Shown: in pieces, positions 44,911-50,304 of the stretch
How the letters are laid out: each line of letters starts with the position of its first letter
Position numbering within the stretch: position 1 is the stretch's first letter
Assembly (NCBI GenBank): GCA_024742755.1
Contig: JANSXW010000035.1
Coordinates: forward strand, 1-50,304
DNA from: a bacterium
GTDB taxonomy: Bacteria; Bacteroidota; Bacteroidia; Chitinophagales; Saprospiraceae
Length of the DNA stretch: 50,304 bases
Direction: 5' to 3'
The notes under the pieces: generated by a model
What the model was told of the DNA's origin: nothing
What the model saw: the letters and a program-made list of their open reading frames with translations, nothing else
Database searches by the model: none
Position numbers and translations under genes: made by a program

Positions 44911-45791
44911 TCCAACACCACCCCCCGAAGCCCCAAATGCACCCGCTCCCGCCAGTAGCGCTCATTATGGTCGTGGCCGGGGTAAGCCTGCGTCATCCAG
45001 TTTTGCCCGGCCTGATAGCCCTGCGCCTTTAGGATGGAGTCCACCCGTTGCTGATAGGGCGCATAGAATTGGTCAAGTCCCTCCGTGCCATAGTCGAAGT
45101 ACCAGCGCTTGCCTTTGGGCAAATGGGCGGCGAAGTAGTCGATGATAGCCTGAGCTGCTTCCGGAGTGTCATCCTGCAGAGCAACCGGCCAGTGCGTAGA
45201 CAGGCAGAGGGCACCGGCAAAAACCTCCGGATATTCGCATACTGCATACATGGATATCAGCCCGCCCATGCTTGAGCCGCCGATGTAGGTATGCCCGTTG
45301 CCCGGCTTGGACCGGTAAGTGCGGTCAATGTAAGGCTTCAGCTCCCGGGTAAGAAACTTCAGGTAAGCATCAGAAAAGGCAGTACCGCCCACCCGGGCCT
45401 CAAGCAGGCTGTCGAACCGGGCCATGGGCTGCTCTGGCAGGTACTCCTGAAACCGCTTTTTACCGGCGTGGTTGACCCCAACGATGATGACTTCCGGCAT
45501 TAGCCCTGCTGCGGAGAGGCTGTCTGTGGTGCGGTGGATCTGCCAGGCGGCACCACCGTAGGCCAGGCTGTCAAAGAAGAGGTTCTGCTGGTCCATCATG
45601 TAGAGTACCGGGTACTGCCGCAGTGTATCCGTAAAGTAGGAAGGAGGCAGGTACACCTGTCCGCTTTTGGGTCCGATAAACTCAGAATTTTCGTAAGTGA
45701 ACGGCACAAAGCGGGAGGGTTCAGCTGAAGGCTGCTCCTGCTGACAGCCCAGGATCAAAAGCAGTAAAACAGGAAGAATGAGGTATCGCAT
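44907..45791 (-). CDS. Lipoprotein esterase of the PF00756 type
   Basis: A 294-residue alpha/beta hydrolase anchored as a lipoprotein: the ATG at 45789-45791 gives MRYLILPVLLLLILGCQQ with lipobox cysteine C16. The nucleophile serine is in GGSSMGG and the histidine in YPGHDHNERYW. YPVLYMMDQQNLF resembles the strand and loop before the catalytic site in this esterase family, as in feruloyl or acetyl esterases. It lies 10 bases after the SDR gene on the same strand, so the two form an operon. It acts at the outer membrane or periplasm on an ester, perhaps a plant or polysaccharide acyl group; the substrate is unknown. It is one of three PF00756-like esterases in the window. Confidence 0.85.
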   Translation of the reverse strand: MRYLILPVLLLLILGCQQEQPSAEPSRFVPFTYENSEFIGPKSGQVYLPPSYFTDTLRQYPVLYMMDQQNLFFDSLAYGGAAWQIHRTTDSLSAAGLMPEVIIVGVNHAGKKRFQEYLPEQPMARFDSLLEARVGGTAFSDAYLKFLTRELKPYIDRTYRSKPGNGHTYIGGSSMGGLISMYAVCEYPEVFAGALCLSTHWPVALQDDTPEAAQAIIDYFAAHLPKGKRWYFDYGTEGLDQFYAPYQQRVDSILKAQGYQAGQNWMTQAYPGHDHNERYWRERVHLGLRGVVLE

Positions 45792-45801
45792 CACAGGTAT
45801 T

Positions 45802-46587
45802 TTACATATTTTTCAACCGCCCACCATCTACCGCCAGGGCCACACCTGTGATATAGGCGGCTGCAGGCGTAGCCAGAAAAGCAATGGCAGCACCGATCTC
45901 ACCGGGCTCCGCGAAGCGCTGCAGCGGGATGCTGCTCTGCATGGCAGTTGTCACTGCTTCTACAGACTTGCCTGTTGCGGTGGCCTTTTTTTCGATGATT
46001 TCCTGCAGGCGGCCGGTATTTGTGGCTCCGGGGAGGATGTTGTTTACTGTGATGCCATCTGCGCCCACTTCATTGGCCAAGGTTTTGGCCCAGTTGCCTA
46101 CGGCTCCACGCACCGTATTGCTCACGCCCAGGCCGGGCAAAGGGGCCTTTACGGAAGTGGAAATCACGTTGATGATGCGGCCATAGCCCTCTTTGCGCAT
46201 GCCGGGAAGTACGGCTTTCGCCAAAAGGTGGTTGCAGATGAGGTGTGTGGTAAAGGCTTGGGTAAATTCCTCCAGTTCGGCCTCCGTGATGGGCCCGGCA
46301 GGAGGGCCTCCGGTGTTGTTGACCAGGATGTGGATAGGCTTGGTGGCGGTGAGCCCCCGGACCTTCTTGCGCAGATCAGCGGTATCGGTAAAGTCGGCAG
46401 CCAGAAAATCATGCTGCTGCCCTTTGACCCGTGCCATTTCCTTGGTGATGGCTGCCATCTTATCGGCCGAACGGGAAACGAGGGTCACGTTAGCGCCCAG
46501 CTCTGCCAGTTCAAAGGCGGCGGCTTTTCCAATACCTTTGCTGCTGCCGCAGACGAGCGCATTTTTTCCTTTCAAGTCTAAGTTCAT
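45802..46587 (-). CDS. SDR-family protein lacking the usual YxxxK motif
   Basis: A 261-residue Rossmann-fold short-chain dehydrogenase-like protein. The nucleotide-binding motif is GSSKGIGKA, NNTG is the structural motif, and INVISTS the serine segment. Where most SDR proteins have YxxxK the sequence reads LGVSNTVRGAVGNWAKTLA, so the catalytic tyrosine and lysine are replaced (V and R). A subgroup of SDR proteins with this LSN(T)xR-type segment is known, and its activity is less certain. The gene is divergent from HAAO with a 57-base spacer, which suggests a role near kynurenine metabolism or a shared regulator, but this is inference. The lipoprotein esterase follows after 10 bases. Cytosolic. 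Confidence 0.85.
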   Translation of the reverse strand: MNLDLKGKNALVCGSSKGIGKAAAFELAELGANVTLVSRSADKMAAITKEMARVKGQQHDFLAADFTDTADLRKKVRGLTATKPIHILVNNTGGPPAGPITEAELEEFTQAFTTHLICNHLLAKAVLPGMRKEGYGRIINVISTSVKAPLPGLGVSNTVRGAVGNWAKTLANEVGADGITVNNILPGATNTGRLQEIIEKKATATGKSVEAVTTAMQSSIPLQRFAEPGEIGAAIAFLATPAAAYITGVALAVDGGRLKNM

Positions 46588-46644
46588 GGAGTGTGTTTTG
46601 TATATTCCGGCTAAATTTAAAGAATTTCATACAAACCTTGATTT

Positions 46645-47163
46645 ATGCCACTAGCCAAACCTTTCAACCTTCAGCAATGGGTAGATGACAACCGCCACCT
46701 CCTTAAGCCTCCCGTGGGCAATCAGCAAGTCTACAAAGGTAACGATGATTACATTGTCATGGTTGTAGGCGGACCCAATGGCCGTAAGGATTATCACTGG
46801 GAAGAGGGGGAAGAGCTTTTCTACCAGCTTGAAGGCGACATTACCCTGAAGATCATTAATGAAGCCGGAGAGCCGGAGGATATTGCCATCAAAGAGGGGG
46901 AGATGTTCCTGCTGCCTCCGCGCATCCCGCATTCTCCGCAACGCCCTGCGAATACCATCGGGCTGGTCATTGAGCGCTACCGCCGGGAGGGTGAGATGGA
47001 CAAGTTGATGTGGTTCTGTGAAAACTGCAATCATAAACTGCATGAGGAGTCTTTTCCGCTGGAGGACATCGTTGCGCAGTTGAAGGCGGCCATTCAGAAC
47101 TTCATGGCTTCGGAGGAGCTGCGTACTTGTGATCGTTGTGGGACGGTTATGGAGGGGGAGTAA
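46645..47163 (+). CDS. nbaC: 3-hydroxyanthranilate 3,4-dioxygenase
   Basis: A 172-residue cupin that opens 3-hydroxyanthranilate with O2 in the kynurenine route, giving the precursor of quinolinate and NAD, or entering nitrobenzoate-type degradation. The iron ligands are visible as H and E in DYHWEEGEELFYQLEGD and H in PPRIPHSPQRP. The C-terminal rubredoxin-like site is intact, with CENC and CDRC pairs, as in bacterial HAAO. Length fits the family. It is alone on its strand, divergent from the SDR-esterase pair; other kynurenine genes are not in the window. A GGCAGT repeat array begins ten bases after its stop codon. Confidence 0.94.
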   Translation: MPLAKPFNLQQWVDDNRHLLKPPVGNQQVYKGNDDYIVMVVGGPNGRKDYHWEEGEELFYQLEGDITLKIINEAGEPEDIAIKEGEMFLLPPRIPHSPQRPANTIGLVIERYRREGEMDKLMWFCENCNHKLHEESFPLEDIVAQLKAAIQNFMASEELRTCDRCGTVMEGE

Positions 47164-47172
47164 GGGGGGCTT

Positions 47173-47372
47173 GGCAGTTGGCAGTCGGGCAGTGGGCAGT
47201 GGGCAGTTGGGCAGTTGGGCAGTTGGGCAGTGGGCAGTCGGGCAGTCGGCAGTTGGGCAGTGGGCAGTCGGCAGTCGGCTGGTGGGCAGTCGGCAGTTGG
47301 GCAGTTGGCAGTTCGGCAGTGGGCTGGTGGGCAGTTGGGCAGTCGGCAGTGGGCAGTCGGCAGTGGGTGGTT
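47173..47372 (+). repeat. GGCAGT tandem repeat array 1
   Basis: About 27 head-to-tail units of 6-8 bases, with cores GGCAGT and GGGCAGT plus a variable T, C or nothing at the end. It fills the space between HAAO and lpxH. Units differ by point changes and one-base length differences, so this is an old but still regular array. The -7 box of lpxH lies 13 bases after the last unit. On the minus strand the array can be read as PTAxCPL-type peptides, a known artefact in Bacteroidota annotations; I do not call it a gene. No spacers of uniform length, hence not CRISPR. Confidence 0.9.
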
Positions 47373-47385
47373 GGGGAGTTTTGCT

Positions 47386-47393
47386 TACTTTTG
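47386..47393 (+). promoter_or_regulatory. TACTTTTG -7 box of lpxH
   Basis: TACTTTTG matches TAnnTTTG exactly and lies 19 bases before the lpxH ATG. The place of the upstream TTG element is occupied by the end of repeat array 1, so array length or sequence could affect this promoter. Confidence 0.55.
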
Positions 47394-47412
47394 CGGGGGT
47401 AGATGATAGCCT

Positions 47413-48186
47413 ATGCAAAAAGTATACTTTGCTTCTGATTTTCACCTGGGTATTGATGGCCGTTTGAGGAGTGGTGAGCGGGAGAAACAGATCGTTCGCT
47501 GGTTGGAGTATATCCGGGAGGATGCGGCGGCGATTTACCTGGTAGGGGATGTATTTGATTTTTGGTTCGAGTACACGACGGTTGTGCCTAAGGGGTATGT
47601 GCGGCTGTTGGGAAAACTGGCAGAGCTGCGCGATGAGGGTATTCCCATTTACTTTTTTACCGGCAACCATGACATGTGGATTTTCCGCTACTTTGAAGAG
47701 GAGCTGGATATTCCGACCTACCGTAAGCCGATCCGTCGGGAAATCATGGGCAAGCAGTTCCTGATTGGGCATGGTGACGGTTTGGGGCCGGGCGATTATG
47801 GCTACAAGCGCATTAAGAAAGTCTTTGCCAATCCGGCATGCCAATGGCTGTTTGAGCGGCTTCATCCAAACTTTGGGATCGGGCTGGCTAATTTCTGGTC
47901 ACAACGTAGCCGGGCTGCGGACCATCCTGAAGAAAAGGACTTCCTGGGTGAGGACCGGGAATGGCTAATCACTTACGCTAACCGCAAGCTGGAAACGGAG
48001 CCTATCGACTATTTTGTGTTCGGGCACCGGCACCTTCCTATTGAATACACGCTAAAGAATGGGCACAGCCGTTATATTAATCTGGGGGAGTGGCTCTACA
48101 GTAACTCTTACGCTGTCTTCGATGGTGATTCTGTTAATTTAGCTTTTTTTGAGAATGAAGAAGGTCGGGTTTTTGGTGGTGGGTAG
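47413..48186 (+). CDS. lpxH: UDP-2,3-diacylglucosamine diphosphatase
   Basis: A 257-residue calcineurin-type metallophosphoesterase. The metal-binding signature is complete: DFHLG, GDVFDFWFEY, GNHD, GHGDG and GHRH. These and the family-typical KRIKKVFANPACQWLFERLHP identify the LpxH group, which converts UDP-2,3-diacylglucosamine to lipid X in lipid A synthesis at the inner face of the inner membrane. The gene is flanked by GGCAGT repeat arrays on both sides; its last 38 bases overlap the start of the downstream open frame at 48149. The last residues, EEGRVFGGG, are encoded at the edge of the repeat-like region and may not be conserved. Start ATG at 47413, nineteen bases after its -7 box. Confidence 0.9.
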   Translation: MQKVYFASDFHLGIDGRLRSGEREKQIVRWLEYIREDAAAIYLVGDVFDFWFEYTTVVPKGYVRLLGKLAELRDEGIPIYFFTGNHDMWIFRYFEEELDIPTYRKPIRREIMGKQFLIGHGDGLGPGDYGYKRIKKVFANPACQWLFERLHPNFGIGLANFWSQRSRAADHPEEKDFLGEDREWLITYANRKLETEPIDYFVFGHRHLPIEYTLKNGHSRYINLGEWLYSNSYAVFDGDSVNLAFFENEEGRVFGGG

Positions 48187-49327
48187 TTTTTTGGTGGGGA
48201 GTTCTTTAGTCGGCAGGGGGGAGTTGGCAGTTCTTCAGTCGGCAGTTCTTCAGTCGGCAGTGGGCAGGGGGGAGTCGGCAGTTCTTCAGTCGGCAGTTCT
48301 TCAGTTGGCAGTGGGCAGTCGGGAGTCGGCAGTTCTTCAGTCGGCAGTTCTTCAGTCGGCAGTTCTTCAGTTGGCAGTGGGCAGTCGGGAGTCGGGAGTT
48401 CTTCAGTTGGCAGTGGGCAGGGGGGAGTCGGCAGTTCTTCAGTTGGCAGTGGGCAGTCGGGAGTGGGCAGTTCTTCGGTCGGCAGTGGGCAGTCGGGAGT
48501 TGGCAGTTCTTCAGTCGGCAGTTCTTCAGTCGGCAGTTCTTCAGTTGGCAGTGGGCAGTCGGGAGTGGGGGGAGCTTGATACGGGGCGTGTTCAGAAGCA
48601 CTTGCATACTTTGCCAACGTTTTGTCGTGATTTCACTACGGATAAGCTGCAGAATGTTTATGTAGTTGATAAAAATAACCGGGTGCATAAATACGGGCCG
48701 GACGGGCGGGAGCAGTTTCATTTTAATAACAACACCCGGGGTGCTTTGGCGTATATTGACCCTACGGATCCTTTCAATCTGCTTTTGTTTTATCCGGAGC
48801 TGCAGGTGGTGGCTACCTTGGACCGTACGATGAATGAAACTGCAGTGCTCGAGCTCTTCACTGCGGGCATCTTTAATGCGACGGCGATCGGGCTGGCTAC
48901 GGACAATAACATTTGGGTTTATGATCAGGCCGCATTCCGGCTGAAGAAGGTGGGCCAAAATGGCGAAGTCCTGGTCCAAAGCGACAACCTGAGCGCGCTG
49001 CTCGATGCTCCGCCTAAAGCGGCTCAGCTTCTTGCCAATAACAACATCGTGTACCTCAACTGCCCGGGGCAGGGTATTTATGTGTTTGATAATTTCGGTC
49101 AGTTTCATCAGCTTCTCCCCTACCCGGATGTGTCCTCCCTGCAGATACAGGATGGAAAGTTGCTCCTGTACAGCGGCCACCGTGTCCGTGCCTACAATCC
49201 GGAAACCCTGCAGGAACAGGTGCTTAGAGGGGACATCCAGGCAGATGTACAGGTCCGGTATCAGGGGAACCGGGTCTATGAAAAGGGAAAGGAGGGCTTG
49301 GTCAGGGTGTTTTCGAGGACACCATAG
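48149..49327 (+). CDS. Beta-propeller-like protein of unknown function with a repeat-encoded N-terminus
   Basis: A 392-residue open frame whose residues about 26-140 are encoded by tandem repeat array 2. Residues 1-17 (MRMKKVGFLVVGSFLVG) could serve as a signal peptide. The part from about residue 150 (FTTDKLQNVYVVDKNNRVHK, later NNIWVYDQAAFRLKKVGQNG) is a real protein-like beta-rich domain with repeated blades, as in surface proteins seen in Saprospiria-type genomes. The array therefore seems to have grown into, or replaced, the normal N-terminus. The true start is uncertain, and the whole repeated stretch may be untranslated if translation begins downstream at a non-ATG codon. The first 38 bases overlap lpxH. 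Confidence 0.55.
   Translation: MRMKKVGFLVVGSFLVGSSLVGRGELAVLQSAVLQSAVGRGESAVLQSAVLQLAVGSRESAVLQSAVLQSAVLQLAVGSRESGVLQLAVGRGESAVLQLAVGSREWAVLRSAVGSRELAVLQSAVLQSAVLQLAVGSREWGELDTGRVQKHLHTLPTFCRDFTTDKLQNVYVVDKNNRVHKYGPDGREQFHFNNNTRGALAYIDPTDPFNLLLFYPELQVVATLDRTMNETAVLELFTAGIFNATAIGLATDNNIWVYDQAAFRLKKVGQNGEVLVQSDNLSALLDAPPKAAQLLANNNIVYLNCPGQGIYVFDNFGQFHQLLPYPDVSSLQIQDGKLLLYSGHRVRAYNPETLQEQVLRGDIQADVQVRYQGNRVYEKGKEGLVRVFSRTP
48226..48567 (+). repeat. Tandem repeat array 2 with 15- and 21-nt units
   Basis: The array is exactly 342 bases and can be split into 13 units of 15 bases (core GGCAGTTCTTCAGT) and 7 units of 21 bases (starting GGCAGTGGGCAGT). Both lengths are multiples of three, so all six frames stay open unless a unit mutates. 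On the minus strand it reads LPTEE and LPTPDCP peptides; on the plus strand AVLQS. The 21-base unit shares the GGCAGTGGGCAGT words of array 1, so both arrays come from a common source. It covers the 5' end of the open frame at 48149. Confidence 0.9.
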
Positions 49328-49334
49328 CAGCTCC

Positions 49335-49372
49335 CAAAAAAGATGACCACGGCAGGGAAGCTCCCTCCGTGG
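49335..49372 (-). terminator. Terminator of the last minus-strand gene
   Basis: CCACGG (49347-49352) plus AGGGA (49354-49358) pair with TCCCT and CCGTGG (49362-49372). On the minus strand the hairpin is followed by a six-T run (49335-49340). It is about 80 bases past the stop of the gene ending at 49455. Confidence 0.65.
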
Positions 49373-49454
49373 CCAAGCCGAAATTCTAAAACAGGAAATA
49401 TATCTTATGCAGTGGGGCAAAACCCAACTGGAAAACTTATTTTTCCAAAAGCCC

Positions 49455-50219
49455 TTACAGCTTATTGAAGTAGAAATCTTTTCTGCCCGTTGTAAAAACC
49501 GGGTCTTCACAGCGCAGGACATGTTGCAGCACGAGTTCGTCCAACTGAAGGTACTTCAGCGCTACCACGGTGATACAGCCGTTATCAAATTGCAGCAGTA
49601 CATGCTGCCCGTCATCGCTGACCAGATAAGTGCCCGCTTCCTTTACCTGCCGCTTTCGGTTACCGAGGTTACGCACAAAAGTCCCGTCCTCCAGAAACTG
49701 ATATTGCAGATAAGCCTCTTCCATATCAGGCGCTTTACGGCGGGAGACTTCAAAGGGGTAAGTGGTATTGCCCCATGCGCCGCTAAGCAGCTGTCTGTGT
49801 TTTTCTCCATCCCCGGCTTTCACCTGTTTCAGGGATTGTGAAGAAAAATCTGTAGCGATTAGCTGTATTTGATTGCATTCCACATCTACGCCATAGTTAT
49901 AGGTGGTACCGGATGCCTGATCCGTCATTTGCAAAAACGCACAGCCGCCAACGCCCGGGATAACTTCCCAGCTATACAAGGCAACGGCAGGAGCCTGCCC
50001 GGCGCCTTCATTCCACTGTGCGACTCCATTTTCATAAAAGACGACGGAAAGCTTTTGTCCGTCCGCGCTTGTCCCTAACCAAACACCGTTAGGCAGGTGC
50101 TTTGCAAGCACGGGGGCTACAAGGCAGGATTCCGGTTTAGCGGGCGAAGGGTCAGCGTATGCTAATGCCATAAAGCTTAACCCCAGGTACAGGGTTGTCA
50201 GGAATAGGGTTTTCATCAT
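49455..50219 (-). CDS. Secreted hypothetical protein, probably beta-rich
   Basis: A 254-residue protein from the ATG at 50217-50219. The N-terminus MMKTLFLTTLYLGLSFMALA is a signal peptide cut near AYA. Two similar halves, each beginning with a small beta-strand motif (HLPNGVWLGTSADGQKL and QLLSGAWGNTTYPFE), suggest an internal duplication of a lipocalin-like or META-type barrel, but I do not recognise a named family. Four or five cysteines suggest disulphides. No T9SS domain or lipobox, so it is probably periplasmic. It is convergent with the propeller-like gene, with a terminator between them. Upstream, a TACCTTCG sequence is a one-mismatch -7 box. Confidence 0.7.
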   Translation of the reverse strand: MMKTLFLTTLYLGLSFMALAYADPSPAKPESCLVAPVLAKHLPNGVWLGTSADGQKLSVVFYENGVAQWNEGAGQAPAVALYSWEVIPGVGGCAFLQMTDQASGTTYNYGVDVECNQIQLIATDFSSQSLKQVKAGDGEKHRQLLSGAWGNTTYPFEVSRRKAPDMEEAYLQYQFLEDGTFVRNLGNRKRQVKEAGTYLVSDDGQHVLLQFDNGCITVVALKYLQLDELVLQHVLRCEDPVFTTGRKDFYFNKL

Positions 50220-50304
50220 TTTCTTTTTAGTCGGGTTGAATCACAACAACGGGTGAGGCTGTTGCTTTTCTATATAGACGAAGGTAAGCCCGGAAGGTTG
50301 CACC

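Noticed and set aside
46651..47865. A 404-codon minus-strand frame rich in PTA/CPL repeats across HAAO, array 1 and lpxH
   Set aside because: It overlaps two well-supported genes on the other strand, and its peptide pattern is the translation of the GGCAGT repeats.
47173..48567. CRISPR array
   Set aside because: The units are 6-21 bases, contiguous and without spacers, and no cas gene is nearby. These are simple tandem repeats.
48206..49522. A 438-codon minus-strand frame with LPTEE-type repeats
   Set aside because: It is open only because repeat units are multiples of three, and the rest is antisense to the propeller-like gene, which has natural protein features.

Overview
The window looks like chromosomal DNA from a member of the Bacteroidota, most likely a Saprospiria-type marine or wastewater bacterium of fairly high GC. 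The evidence is: three secreted proteins ending in type IX secretion (T9SS) sorting domains, the T9SS response regulator PorX, a 39-residue ribosomal protein THX gene, a Bacteroidota-type ParE, and promoter boxes of the form TAnnTTTG with TTG about 16-20 nt upstream in place of sigma70 boxes. Lineage below phylum is inference. No rRNA, tRNA, CRISPR, transposase or phage gene was seen.

Layout. 1-1210: small membrane-protein gene whose 3' third is repeated downstream as a broken copy. 1545-6079: parE and lon. 6099-8973: rhodanese behind a large T9SS cargo gene. 9059-9928: esterase, divergent from the next block. 10064-14053: promoter plus four genes (esterase, ATP-grasp ligase, class-I glutamine amidotransferase-like protein, second and apparently circularly permuted ATP-grasp protein), meeting a convergent GH3-type acyl-amido synthetase (14050-15612). 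This is the best candidate for an uncharacterised small-molecule or peptide amide-ligase pathway. 15705-22148: uvrA, alpha/beta hydrolase, glgC and glgA on the minus strand; the hydrolase is translationally coupled to glgC. 22289-24052: THX and a Kazal-plus-dockerin T9SS cargo. 24221-29190: helical hypothetical protein, MFS transporter and secreted GH42-like glycosidase. 29497-30714: HD phosphohydrolase.

30715-33120 is AT-rich and holds one AlbA_2/HATPase_c_4 gene, probably acquired. porX (33125-34678) converges on a 1173-residue predicted outer-membrane beta-barrel protein. After a hairpin-rich 0.7 kb leader comes a myeloperoxidase-like animal haem peroxidase fused to dockerin-like, cohesin-like and T9SS modules (38912-41806). 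Then follow a DUF4160/DUF2442 pair beside a gene remnant, a GH13 cyclomaltodextrinase/neopullulanase, a lipoprotein esterase with an SDR protein, 3-hydroxyanthranilate dioxygenase, and lpxH. Two GGCAGT-based tandem repeat arrays flank lpxH. The first abuts its promoter. The second has units of 15 and 21 nt and lies in frame at the start of the next gene.

Functional themes are glycogen synthesis (glgA, glgC), alpha-glucan breakdown (GH13), T9SS regulation and cargo, DNA maintenance (parE, uvrA), proteolysis (lon), lipid A synthesis (lpxH), tryptophan/kynurenine degradation (HAAO) and the ATP-grasp cluster. All assignments come from reading motifs by eye; no database search was run.
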